NCBI GenBank assembly: GCA_951640165.1 | Contig: OX621237.1 | Span: 7,440,001-7,504,000, forward strand | Direction: 5' to 3' | DNA: 64,000 nucleotides | Origin: Pseudoips prasinana | Taxonomy: Eukaryota; Arthropoda; Insecta; Lepidoptera; Nolidae | In this document: positions 21,838 through 32,626 of the stretch, piece after piece | Layout of the letters: each line of letters opens with the position of its first letter | How positions within the stretch are numbered: position 1 is the stretch's first letter | The notes under the pieces: model-generated | What the model was told of the DNA's origin: nothing | Seen by the model: only the letters and a program-made list of their open reading frames with translations | Databases searched by the model: none | Position numbers and translations under genes: made by a program

Positions 21838-22075
21838 ACTTACTTACTTATCATATGGGCAGAAGTTACCCTAGTTTCGAATTGTTCAAGCCGCCCAATT
21901 ATAGGCCTCTGACATGGCTTGTCAACTACAACCGGGTCCGCCAGCTTAACTAGCCCACTGAAGTATGGAGACGCCCAGAAATTAAACCACTGTGGCGGTC
22001 ACCCATCTATAGATTGACTGCGAGCCTAGTTGCTTAACCTCGCCAATCATTTACGGACCGGTAAGAGCGTCTGGC
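21838..22075 (-). mobile_element. 5S-rRNA-like SINE (5S-SINE copy d)
   Basis: On the minus strand the head reads gaggttaagcaactaggctc, gcagtcaatctatag, atgggtgaccgcc. The spacing to the second block matches the 5S rRNA internal control region. It then follows the family body to tgggcggcttgaac, gggtaacttctgcccatatg and an (aagt)n tail. This is the best preserved copy. Confidence 0.75.
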
Positions 22076-22599
22076 TATGAGTGCCTCAATTAAATTGCTT
22101 CGAATTTAGACCACATTTTTATACTACATATTGTAACTAACCATACTGGCTCGTCACGTTGAGATTATTCGCATATCCTTCGTCCAGCTAATCGTACTAT
22201 AATTTAGCTGGCGTGTTGCAAAATATCTTTTAAATCTAATAAAATATAACAGCTGATTTATTGTATTTTAATTCGTATTATGCCTGATTATCAAATTTAG
22301 ACTAATCGATGCAAATATGTGTGGAGCACGCTTAACATTAGTTCAATTATCGTAATAATTTACATATAGGGACATCACTAGTTACTATAAAGATTAGTCC
22401 CTTCTCTAATCTTGAAATCGGCCAATGGGAACAGTTATAGGATTACCGGGAAAAATGGTTGTTTCACAAAACAGCTACTTATTATTCATATACAATAATG
22501 GATAATGTATTAATAAATTTATATGTGTAATATAATACTAACTGTCGTTTTGATAGAAGATTAACTATTTATTTTTATGTGATTATGCAGATTACATTT

Positions 22600-22885
22600 A
22601 TTTAATTAATGAGACTGACCGGATGTGGCATTATTGACGACGCATTTTGGCAATATGGGGAACTGTCAAGAGAATGGCGGCGCTTCGCGCCAGACGCTAA
22701 CGAAAGAAAAAGTTGTTTCAGAAGTTTTAAGTGTGGTTTCAGGAGTCCTATAGAAGATTGAGAAGCGAGCGTCGTTTCTGGTGTAATTAGAGTGGAGGAT
22801 CTGCTGAATGTTGGTTGTATCATTTGTTTTAAAGGAGAGATAATGAAGGAAGCGTCATCTCGTGTTGGTAAGCTTTGAACACAGG
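22600..22885 (+). other. Exon-like GC-richer block, not called as a gene
   Basis: CpG-containing sequence that stands out from the AT-rich flanks and ends in two plausible splice donors (gttggtaagc near 22864 and cacaggtgagg near 22882). A short frame from an ATG at about 22842 (MKEASSRV) would reach the first donor. No acceptor or partner exon could be identified. It could equally be a repeat. Confidence 0.2.
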
Positions 22886-23149
22886 TGAGGCTTTGTTACT
22901 TCTATTTAAATTGTTACATTATTACGAATGCTCGGTAATTTTAGTTGAGTCTAGATGCTAGAACGATTCTATTTTCATACACGAATATTTTGGAATGCTC
23001 CCAAAGGTTGTATTACTTATGTATTTATAAGACAAATACTTTAAAACTAATTCTATGTTTAAACTAACTAGACGATAGAACCAGAATTGTATCTATTATT
23101 GAATGAAAGCTATCAATGTTAGATAGTAATTAATATAATAACTTCTAAT

Positions 23150-23960
23150 TAAAAGTACCTGAGTTATTGACTGGGTTAATAGCAGTTAACTGTTTACCTG
23201 ATGTTAAAGCCTTTATTTATAGGGTTAGTTTTGAATACATGTACTATCAGTGGAAGAGAAAACTGATGTCTTGTTTGTTTAAGACCGGTCACTGACAGTC
23301 TTATTTAGTTCTCTATGGAAGATAGTAGAGGCTATTCTACAACAGCAAACATGACGTGCTGTGTTTAGAATTAACCGGAAATATTAAGTTTCATAATGAT
23401 TTCTTGGTACTTAAGGCCGGCCTCCAAGCAGTCTTTTTAAGGATCTATGGAAGATTAGTAGAACCTTTACAAAAGTTCCAATGATGTTATTATGCAACAT
23501 CTCTACCTACCATGTTGAAGATCAAGAGATCATTGATTTTTGACAAGGATCACAAATGATTTAATAACACACCTTCAAAGTATTGATTATACTAATATTG
23601 ACTCAGTTAATAGTCATATAAGTGGTTCCAATTAGAATCATATTCAGATTTTCTTACTGATATTGAATGCTTTCATATCAAGCAGTCATTACTTGGGTAA
23701 TGAATACAAAGAACTAAATCTTCACAAGTGATACAAGATAGTATTACTTATACAATTGATGTTGAAGTTCAAGAATTGTTGAACCTTGACAGGAATGCGA
23801 AGTTCCTTGAGCAGATGACTCAAATAATAATAATACAATGATGAAGTATTATTATGGGTTGACTTTGTTAACAGTCAAACCAGTGGTTGCGATTAGAACC
23901 ATTCTGAAATTAACTTGCTTATGTTGAATAAGCTTTCTGAAAATATTACAACATTGGTGA
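23150..23960. repeat. Degenerate tandem repeat, about 260-bp period
   Basis: The motif attgactgggttaatagcagt (23168) recurs in variant form at about 23606 and 23868, each followed in the latter two by agtggtt.c.attagaa.cat. A catgttgaagatcaaga block (23512) recurs at about 23770. Divergence is high and there is no ORF. Confidence 0.45.
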
Positions 23961-24109
23961 ATCCAAGAAGTTACTTATGACAAATTAAGGCTTCTGTGTT
24001 ATTACATAAGGTTAATTATAAATATTATCCATATATAAATGTTTTCCTTCATATAATATATATATTATGAACTAGAGTCATATATATTTTTGTAATAAAT
24101 GAGTAAAGG

Positions 24110-24335
24110 TTAGGGTAGTCAAAAGAATAAGCCCTCTCATGTCTCTTGTTTTCAAAGGACATTGACTATGACTAACAACCCACACAGACCTTTCTGTAAT
24201 TAGTATAAAAGAGTACCCATATTAAGGACATTTGTCGTCCAAAGGCGGAAGAAGTCTTGACCCTATGGAGCCGAAGACTATTGTACCTCGCGGGAATGCT
24301 TTGGGCGAGTACCATAGCCGCAAATAAAATAATAT
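24110..24335 (+). other. Possible solo LTR-like or promoter-like block
   Basis: A TATA-like tataaaag (about 24204) is followed about 115 bp later by aataaa (about 24322). The GC-richer stretch between reads like an R region (cctcgcgggaatg...). No matching second LTR, primer-binding site or retroviral-type ORF is visible, so this is tentative. Confidence 0.2.
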
Positions 24336-24339
24336 TGTA

Positions 24340-26390
24340 TATTATGATATTCTAATAAATCTACAAACAAGCTAGAATAATCTAGAAAAGATATAAAGTC
24401 AATCTCAACAATATTTTAAGGAAAATATATATACTATGGCTGAATTAAACTATTATATTTCAAGATGTGTGAATTAAAACAAACAATTCATTTAGGAAAC
24501 ATACATATAATCTAATTAGACAATATCAACAAGACATTCATTCAATAGGACTTATCAAATAACATAATATCCTCTTATGAAAATAAGTTATACTTGAATA
24601 AGAAGTAGTATGAAAACTTTATGTTTATCAGAGAAATTATAGAATTAAAACTACATATTTATGGTCTTATATATTAAAATAAAGTTCTAATAAGATTTTA
24701 GATACCATTATGGTAATTAATTTAGGGTAAACTAGGCTTTATTAGTTCTGTCACTCTTGTACAATTACCTCAAGTTTAGAAAGTTTATTTATGATTAGGA
24801 TAAAGTTAATTTAGGATTGATTGGTTTGTTCTCCTTTTCAAAAAGTTCTTGGATTACTATGTGCTACATAGGTTCCTACCATACTAGACGAATCACTGGC
24901 CAATTTAAATCAACTTGTTTCAATCAAATCCAGCAAGAATATAAGTTCATGATTTAAGTTAAGAAAATTTAGGATGATATTAGTATCAAGGAGTATTCCT
25001 TATTAGACACATAAAAGTTAGGTTTAGTTAGATACTAAATTGTATGCCGTTAGTTAGGATGATCAGGTACAACGATAGGGAACACATCAAAATTAAGGGA
25101 ATTTAGAATAGGGGGGTAGGGTGGGTAGGTACAATATACTGTAATAGTAGATACATTAACATGCTGTAACAGTCCATAAAATATAATTGCTTTGAAAAAT
25201 AAAGTACGTTTTGTGCCAACAGATAAAACTTGGCAGCTATCCCTTTGTTCCTGTAATATCCAACAAACGGTATAAATAGAAGCATACCAATTATATTCCT
25301 TCACAGTACTGTAAAGTAAATGTATAGAATATTTACACCTACAAAATATCAATGGGCGGGTGTGAGGATTCGATATGTGTTGCTCATAAAGATTTTCTAA
25401 TTCCCAGTTGTTTTACTAAAAAAATCCACTTTGGCACATAAATTCACCAAACAAATAAATAAATATCATAAATATCTTTGGACAAAAACGACCTTTTGAT
25501 CCCCAAAATAGGGAATTACGGAAGCCGGAATTACGGGTAATTTATACCCAGGACAAATAATAGTCTAACAGTCCTCATCATATATAGATACTTCATGGGT
25601 GGATGATATAGAATATGTTTTTTTTTTAAATTAATATGGGCTTAGATTTAAAACCAACCTCGAACCGAAATACTGTTGGGTGCAACATCAGTTTTTTTTT
25701 TGTATTTAAGTCTAAGAGAACTCTCCTCTATGTGTCCAGTATTATTTTGTTCTCATTTATTAATACCTTAAGTCCAATTTTTGTTTCAGACTATTCTATT
25801 ACTTCCTACGTTCACACACTATGCTTTAAAGTTAATTCAAAAGGGCGTCATTGTTTATATAAATCTAGGAATAAAAGATAGACTTCAGCCATTCTAATAG
25901 AAGATAGATAGATCTACCTGAACATTCTATTACGATCGACCTACCCAATATGCAAATACGTTCTCTTCAACTCGTAACTAAGTTAGTTTCATTATCACCA
26001 TAATAGTATGTATCAAAATAGACCTTATCCCCCAGAGGTAGCTTTCAAATTAGTCTGTTCATAGAATGACATTACAAACCAAGACGTCTTTATCAGCAAA
26101 ATAGCTGGAAACTTTTGGGAATATGGAGCGTCTCGGAGTCAGTAATTAAAATAGATTTAGAAGATAAACTACTGTTACTTTGAAATTTTAGTCATTATGA
26201 AGCTTATGAGAGTAAGAGTAAAATTAAATGATTTAAATCTTCAAGCTTCATTTGTACTTATTCAATTTACTAATAATCATTTAAGATGGTGTTAGGTATA
26301 TCTTTTATCTAAGGTTTCCTACCGAATTCTTAAAGATGGCTAAATAAAATAAAACCAACGTTAAAATAAAGGTTGACTTTCTCGAAATAT
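24340..26390. other. No gene recognised
   Basis: Long AT-rich interval. Frames at 25050-25352 and 25636-25881 look random. A G-rich run (ggggggtagggtgggtagg) lies at 25111-25129. Confidence 0.5.
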
Positions 26391-26394
26391 AATT

Positions 26395-26440
26395 TAAAGT
26401 TTAATGGAGGTGAAACCGCGGGACACAGCCAGTACAAAAT
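26395..26440 (-). mobile_element. Family E terminal fragment
   Basis: Minus-strand match to the tactggctgtgtcccgcgg head only. Confidence 0.45.
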
Positions 26441-26794
26441 ATAATCGTGTAGAAAAATATAAAATGGGGTGTACGAAACATTAACTCGAGTTTACATTGC
26501 TAATATTAATATGTTTTTACAAAAGAAATATAATAATATCGTATAACAAGACAAATAGTACAAACCAAAAATAAGTTTTAAATAGACGGTGGTTTATATA
26601 TATCTTTAATTCAAACTAACGAAACATAATACTTAAGGAGCTCAATCATGATCAATCAAGCAAAGTAAGATAGTGGACCGGAAAACCACGAATATCATAA
26701 TGGACAAGCGACTCCCCTCCCCTACACCATTATGTTAGTCTCTTGCATAGAAGGATAAACCACCCGTGAATAATATTTCGCAATTAGGGTTCTT

Positions 26795-27330
26795 TGAGCA
26801 CAGAGTTGTCATTCCGTCCATCCCTCTTAGTTAGTGAAGTGCATTGTGGGGCAGTAAAACCATTGGAGTATGTTCTTGCAATGCATGGGGGGTGGTGTGT
26901 CAAAAGATAGGAACTTCGAGGTCTAGAATTTGCAGCGCGGATGTTGAATCATAAGCCACTATGGTTCTTGGGAGAACGGATGGCCGTTGGACTTGGAGCA
27001 CTTGAGCACAGATTGTTATTACATTTTTCCCTCTTAGCTAGGGCCTAGTGGGACAGCAAAACCGTTGGAGTATGTTCGTCAGATTAAGGGGGGTGTGGTG
27101 TGTCAGAAGATAGAAAGTTCGAGTATTAGCATTTGCTTTGTTCTTGGGCGAACGGACGGCCGTTGCAGTCTGAGCACTTGATCACAGAGCTGTTTTTCCA
27201 TCTTTCCCTCTTAGCTCGTCGAGGGCATTGTGGGGCAGCAAAGTCGTTGGAGTTTATTACCCCACAATGACTTCCACTTGAGTTGGAGCAAAGTTCTTGG
27301 GAAAACGGATGGTCGTTGCACTCTCCGCAC
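26795..27330. repeat. Imperfect tandem repeat, three units of about 180-210 bp
   Basis: The unit markers gagcacagagttgt...ccctcttag and gtggggcagtaaaaccattgg occur near 26797, 27004 and 27181 (second marker near 26850, 27050, 27230). Each unit also has a gttcttggg...acggatggccgttg block. The third unit contains an inverted attgtgggg/ccccacaat pair. No ORF spans it. Confidence 0.7.
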
Positions 27331-27339
27331 CTGGTAGAA

Positions 27340-28220
27340 ATACAATCGAGGCAAAATATAACGCAAGATTTCTGACAGAAAAGTTTCTAAATGATGACGC
27401 GTCTAGTGTTTTCTAGAGCGTGGCCCAAAGGAAAATGGGCGTCAAGGTGCGCATAGGTTTCCTTGGGGACTTGCGGGAGAATATAACTCCCTATTAAAAT
27501 AAGTATGCCTTGGAAACCTCTTTCATTAAAGCAGTACAAGTGAAGAAAATTTAGTAACTGTATTAGTAACGTTCTTCTACGTGGGTACCGTTTCACGTCA
27601 AACTAACATAAAGTATAGTTTAGTGGCAATTAAACGTTAGTACACAAGCGAGTAATAAAATGAGCGGGGAGCTGTATTAGATAAATTACTCATCGGCAAC
27701 TAGACTTTCTGCGTAGAACATCGGTGACGTAGAAACTTCCTCGGTAATCAGATCAGTAGAACAACTCAGTACTAAACATCTTTTAACTTAAAATTTTACT
27801 TATAGCATCTATAACTTAAACGACTAATTAGGGTATTGGATCTCTGTAACATGAGAATATATTTTGACGTTCATAAAGCCGCTGTAAGAAGGTTTTCATT
27901 ACACCTGTCAGTTCAGAACAATATACGTAAATTCGAAGTAAAATGTCACATTAATGAAATAATTTGAACGTATATACTGGGCGAAAGGTTCCAGGAACAA
28001 ATTTCGTTCTTCTTGTTTTACATGATTTATTCAGATGGCTGTAAGCTAACAGTAGACGCATTGTGAATAAATTATATGAAGCTTTACCTTTGGATTATTA
28101 AGCTTTAAGTATTAACAATCATGACACTTGTTATCGAAATAAAATCGACATTGTACCTTAAACAAATATGAAATGTGTTTGTGACATTTGAAAGTATAAT
28201 TTGAATTAACCTAGATATAT
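27340..28220. other. No feature recognised
   Basis: AT-rich, nothing supported. Confidence 0.5.
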
Positions 28221-28221
28221 C

Positions 28222-28412
28222 TAGATGGAAAGATTCTCGAGTGGCGACTACAAACCGGAAGACGCAGCGTGGGCAGGCCTCCTACAATATGGACTAATGA
28301 TCTTGTACAGGTAGCTGGAAACCGCGCAAGACCGGAAATTTTGGAGATCTTTGGGGAGGCCTCTGACTAGCAGTGGACGTCTTTTGGCTGATATGATGAT
28401 GATATCTAGTGT
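28222..28412 (+). pseudogene. RTE-type LINE 3' end, 5'-truncated and deleted
   Basis: Nucleotide match to the RTE tails at 12.1 and 34.4 kb from the ttctcgagtggcgac block through ggaagacgcagcgtgggcag to cagtggacgtcttttggctg and a (gat)n tail. A short deletion removes the ggatgcgaatag segment, so the C-terminal reading frame is destroyed. Confidence 0.8.
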
Positions 28413-28474
28413 ACTCACTTTATTGCACCAAAAATTAATTATGTAGGTATAAAAATATATAACAAATAAATAAT

Positions 28475-28785
28475 GTCCTCCTAGCCGCATTCCGGCCATG
28501 GCGACCAGTCTCATTAGAGATTAGCCATCTGCGCAGGAAATATTATAGTGTACAGGTGTGTGTGCAAACACAGGAGCACTTTCTATTCCAACACTCTCAT
28601 GATCCGATGGGACGCCTAGCGACACGACCGGAAAGAGGTCAGGTACAGGACCGACGGCTTTACGTGCTCTCCGAGGCACGGGGGTATATTACCGCCGTGG
28701 CACACACACAACCACAGATGGCTAATCTCTGTTGAGACTGGCCGCCGTGGTCGAAATTCGGCTAGGAGGACATTATTTATTATTA
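28475..28785. mobile_element. SINE-B foldback (two inverted 3' ends)
   Basis: The left side begins with a minus-strand SINE-B terminus (aatgtcctcctagccg...) and the right side ends with a plus-strand one (...cggctaggaggacattatt). The outer 60 bp are reverse complements with mismatches (cattagagattagccatctg pairs with cagatggctaatctctg). The SINE body in the middle is present once, in minus orientation. Confidence 0.65.
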
Positions 28786-29044
28786 TTGTAACCCCGAATC
28801 AAAACATAGAACCGAACCTTAAAATGTAAAATTATGAACCATTAAAGCCTCTCTAACTCAACTCAAACCCTTATTAAGTTAAAAACTCGATAATTCGAAT
28901 TACTTAACATTTACCCTGTTATTCAATTTATTGTACGAGGTTTTACTTATTGCACGAATTTGTACTAATATTTTTAATGTCAAGTGATTTGATTTGGTTT
29001 ACTTCAGGAAATTACACACGATATAGGTGTAACTTTTCATTAAG

Positions 29045-29152
29045 AATAATAATATCCTGGGACATCATTCACACACGGCCACTGGATCCCAAATCAAGCA
29101 GAGATTGTACTATAGAAACCAGATAACTGATATATTACATACATATATTACG
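29045..29152 (-). mobile_element. SINE-D tail fragment
   Basis: On the minus strand: gtttctatagtacaatctct, gcttgatttgggatcc, agtggccgtgtgtgaatgatgtccca. No head. Confidence 0.6.
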
Positions 29153-29154
29153 CT

Positions 29155-29342
29155 TTTTTTTAATACAACGCCCGCACTCTAGTTTAATCACTGTGTCGCG
29201 GGGGTACTTTACAAACAACACAAATTACATCCAGATTCTGAACAACTATTTATGGGTTACACAAATAGTTGTCCGGGGTGGGACTCGAACCCGCGACACG
29301 TAGCGGCGAGGCGACTGTCTTAGCCGCTGCGCCACTCGTGCA
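29155..29342 (-). mobile_element. SINE-C (tRNA-headed SINE)
   Basis: On the minus strand the head has A box tggcgcagcgg and B box gggttcgagtccc, followed by a body with caactatttgtgtaacccat and ending cgcgacacagtgattaaac. It looks like a tRNA gene, but the same body follows the head at 50.3 kb, and related sequence lies at 43.1 kb, which identifies a SINE. Confidence 0.75.
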
Positions 29343-29344
29343 GT

Positions 29345-30545
29345 CAAATCAAGTTTATTTTGTAAATACATACTTATATAAGTAATTACACCATAAATTG
29401 GAAATCTTATAAAATTTACTAAGATTTTGTAGACCGTGAATTAAACTAAAAAGATTTTAAGGTCGACTGTAGACTTGAAAGATTTTAAAAGTACCATAGA
29501 AGCCACTTAGTCAAGTTTCATTACCTGAAAACTTTCCAGACCAGTGCAAACCAGTTTTCAATTACTATAAGTTAACTGAAAACTGGCAAAGAGCAAAACC
29601 GAAAATTGAAAGGTTTGTTCTTTGCTACTTTTTTTTTAAATTCCGTTTTACGGCTCTGGCTTCTTTGGCCTTATGAGCCCTCAGTAAATATATTTTTATA
29701 TCATTTATTTAAGTCATACATAGTCCTTGTCCAACCCCAGTAAAGCAGTGGAGACTTCACTAGAGGATTTTATGGAATTTTGGCAACAGCACGGAAAATC
29801 ACAATTCACGGCAATATCGCACTTTCCTCCACTTGTGTACGTTGTCGAAGATGTTATGTCTAAAAATCCACCATATTTACACATAAAAACTCGAATTTAC
29901 ACCAGTTTTTGAAAATAAAACATAGCCTCGATGCGTCTTTTTCCGCGGTGGCGCCAAAAATCCTCTTTGCTACTTTTTTGTTAGTATTGCCAGACCATGG
30001 CTCTAACATTTATTTTATCGAATTATATTAAATTGATTTGACTACGTTAGATTTTATAACTAATGATTAAGTACGCATTGGAGCTATTGGGCTAATAATT
30101 TTGTTAATTATAGTAGGTCCAATCTAATAGATCACATTTGACATCTGTCAGTTACTAGTAAAGTGAATTATAAAATGACCTTATTTGGTAATTATTACAA
30201 TAAAGATAAATCGTAATTGAAAAAAATAAGCATAAGTGTAGCTCTAACTACGACAAAATAAATATTATTCTATGCCCATCGGTTAAGGCTACGTTGTTGA
30301 ATTTTGATAAAGTGTCTAATGGGATCTAACAAATTGGCCCTACTATAGTAAGTAATTTTGTTAAACTTTGTTAGTCTTCACATACTAATTTAAACATTAC
30401 TCTAAAACGTCCCCATCCTTGTAGTATATTAGGTTGACCGTTCTTCTGTTTTTTCATTTATTCTGCAATTGCTTAAGGACAGCGGTTTTTGAGTCGAAGG
30501 TAAGGAAAATACAATTCACATAAAGGTTACTTTGGAAACAATTAA
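29345..30545. other. No gene recognised
   Basis: AT-rich. The 61-codon frame at 29727-29912 shows no domain or partner exon. Confidence 0.5.
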
Positions 30546-30551
30546 TTACTA

Positions 30552-30662
30552 CAGACGCTAGCACATCAAGCTACCCCAATCTGTCAAATTTCCCCAATTG
30601 AAAGTGAACCTTATGCTTTTGTGATAAAGTTGAAAATCTATAAAAGAAATTTGACATGTCTG
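30552..30662. mobile_element. MITE-A copy 3 (right end deleted internally)
   Basis: The left terminus cagacgctagcacatcaagc, the core and the end gtctg before TA are present. About 25 bp of the right arm are missing compared with the copy at 6.1 kb. Confidence 0.75.
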
Positions 30663-30773
30663 TACATGAACTATGGTTTTATTTTAAAATGTCGAGGCTA
30701 ACTACATACTATGTTATCCTGTTCAAATTAAAGGAAAAAAAATATTGATTTGTATGGCCTAATGAATTTTGTT

Positions 30774-30798
30774 GTGACAAGACCTGTAGTCTTGTCAC
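30774..30798. repeat. Hairpin, 10-bp arms, 5-nt loop
   Basis: gtgacaagac and gtcttgtcac flank ctgta, next to SINE-D sequence. Confidence 0.6.
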
Positions 30799-30799
30799 G

Positions 30800-31115
30800 G
30801 GCCTGTTGGCGTGGATGACCCCAACTTAAGCTGAGCTTGTACTGTGGAAACCAGATAACTGATGTAATATAATATCCTGGGACATTATTTACACACGGTC
30901 ATCTAATCCCAAACTACGCATAGCTTGTACTATGGAAACACACATATTACATACTTTTATTTTGTAAATACATACTTATTATAGTTATTAGACACAGACT
31001 TAGGACAAACAGACGTGTTCATGCTCACAAAAATCCGTCCTGGGTGGGAATCTACCCAGGACTTGCGGCGTGAATGGCAAGCATTTTCCAACCACGTCAA
31101 CATTGAGGATATATA
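30800..31115 (-). mobile_element. SINE-D, two overlapping copies in tandem
   Basis: Two successive minus-strand tails (ggtttccacagtacaagctc near 30850 and ttccatagtacaagctatgc near 30920) indicate a second copy inserted in or beside a first. The B-box-like head of the right copy lies at about 31040-31100. Confidence 0.65.
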
Positions 31116-31336
31116 AGGCTGAAACAATCGTTAATTTTAATGACTATTGCGGGTTATATCCTTATGACTTACACCACACACTTATAGAACCACGCAAGTC
31201 AGTGTTCTTAATGCTATTTGTCACGACATCTTACGCCTCTGTAACACGTGGCTTAGTTATAAACATGTCGTCTACCAAAATAACCCAATAACACTTGGGA
31301 ATTACTGACAGTCTTTTATATTGCTTCGTGGTAATA

Positions 31337-32624
31337 TTAGGTCTTTACCTATGAAATTGCCGTTCTGCAGTACTGGCCATTTCAAATCAAAATAATTTTT
31401 GTTTGGCTAAGAATTCTAATTTCAAATTAATTTTATTTTAAAAACATGGATTCTTTTTTCCAAAAGTAGTCATTTCTTTATTGATTAGTGTTACATTTTC
31501 ATCGCATTTCAATCTTTTTCGTCATCATGGATACGTTAAAAATTCGAGTAATTATGGAATATGAGTACCGTCGTGGCAGCAACGCGGCACAAGCGGCACG
31601 CAACATCAACGACGTTTACGGAGCTAACACTACAAACCAACGCACCACCTGTTATTGGTTTGCTCGCTTCCGTTCTGGAAATTTCGACCTGAAAAATGAA
31701 CCTCGCGGTCGTCCGAAGACTTTGGTCGACAATGACGAATTAAAGGCGGTTGTGGAAGCTGATGATACACAATCTACGGCTGTATTAGCAGCAGCTTTCG
31801 ACGTTAGCGTCAAAACAATATTGGTCCATTTGCGTCAAATTGGCAAGGTAAAAAAGCTTGACAAATGGGTGCCCCACGAACTCAATGATCGCCAGCGCGA
31901 AGTACGCGTCGAGACGTGCCTTGCACTGCTCAACAGACACACAAATGAAGGAATTTTGAACCGCATTGTTACCTGCGATGAAAAATGGATTCTGTTTGAT
32001 AACCGCAAGCGCTCAGCAAGTTGGTTGGATCCTGGTTCAGCACCTAAACAATGCCCTAAACGAAAACTTACCCCTAGAAAAGTGATGGTCACTGTTTGGT
32101 GGTCTAGCGCCGGTGTGATTCATCACAGCTTCTTACCAAACGGGGTGAGCATTACTGCAGATGTGTACTGTGAAGAACTGAGCACAATGATGGAGAAGCT
32201 GGCGCATCTCCAACCAGCATTGGTCAATCGCTCGTCTCCGCTGCTCCTGCACGACAACGCGCGACCTCATACTGCACAGCAGACGGTCTCCAAGTTGCAA
32301 GAACTGGGGTTGGAAGCTCTCCGTCATCCGCCCTACTCACCAGACCTTGCGCCTACAGACTACTACTTTTTCCAGAATTTGGATAACTTCTTGGCGGGAA
32401 AAAAATTCAATACCCGAGAGGCAGTACAAAATGCCTTTGAAGAATTTGTTGCCTCCCGTCCAGCTGATTTCTTTAAGAAGGGCATCAATAAACTGCCACT
32501 GCGATGGCAAAGATGCATTGATTGCATGGGTGATTACTTCGATTAATACAAATAAAAAAATTCATGAAAAAAATTCGTTTAAATTTTTTCATACAAAACG
32601 GCAATTTCATAGGTAAAGACCTAT
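31337..32624 (+). mobile_element. mariner element (cecropia-like), copy 1, apparently intact
   Basis: 1,288 bp with about 28-bp terminal inverted repeats (ttaggtctttacctatgaaa.../...ttcataggtaaagacctat) and TA on each side. It carries one uninterrupted transposase ORF. Copy 2 at 39.5 kb has exactly the same length and is almost identical, so at least one of them transposed recently. The extra matching bases outside the TA in both copies leave the exact end uncertain by a few bases. Confidence 0.95.
31527..32546 (+). CDS. mariner transposase, copy 1 (339 aa)
   Basis: DDE/D transposase for cut-and-paste transposition at TA. The first ATG gives 339 residues, the usual mariner length; an in-frame GTG 13 codons upstream is not needed. 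An N-terminal helix-turn-helix region lies at about residues 1-110, the linker motif WVPHEL at 114-119 and the catalytic Asp residues at D151 (TCDEKW), D243 (HDNARPH) and D278 (PTDYYF). The last two are separated by 34 residues, the D34D signature of mariner. YSPDLAP is at 270-276. The wording around D151 and the C-terminus (GINKL...RWQRC.DC.G.YFD) resembles the cecropia subfamily that includes human Hsmar1. It differs from copy 2 at residues 86 (V, not E), 103 (R, not L) and 130 (T, not K). Activity is not proven. Confidence 0.95.
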   Translation: MDTLKIRVIMEYEYRRGSNAAQAARNINDVYGANTTNQRTTCYWFARFRSGNFDLKNEPRGRPKTLVDNDELKAVVEADDTQSTAVLAAAFDVSVKTILVHLRQIGKVKKLDKWVPHELNDRQREVRVETCLALLNRHTNEGILNRIVTCDEKWILFDNRKRSASWLDPGSAPKQCPKRKLTPRKVMVTVWWSSAGVIHHSFLPNGVSITADVYCEELSTMMEKLAHLQPALVNRSSPLLLHDNARPHTAQQTVSKLQELGLEALRHPPYSPDLAPTDYYFFQNLDNFLAGKKFNTREAVQNAFEEFVASRPADFFKKGINKLPLRWQRCIDCMGDYFD

Positions 32625-32626
32625 TA

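Noticed and set aside
26795..27330. Decayed C2H2 zinc-finger gene on the minus strand
   Set aside because: CSxCNG-like peptides recur, but spacing is about 200 bp instead of 84 bp and no His pair is found.
31488..31526. Upstream GTG start for the mariner transposase
   Set aside because: The next ATG gives the usual 339 residues, and eukaryotic GTG starts are exceptional.
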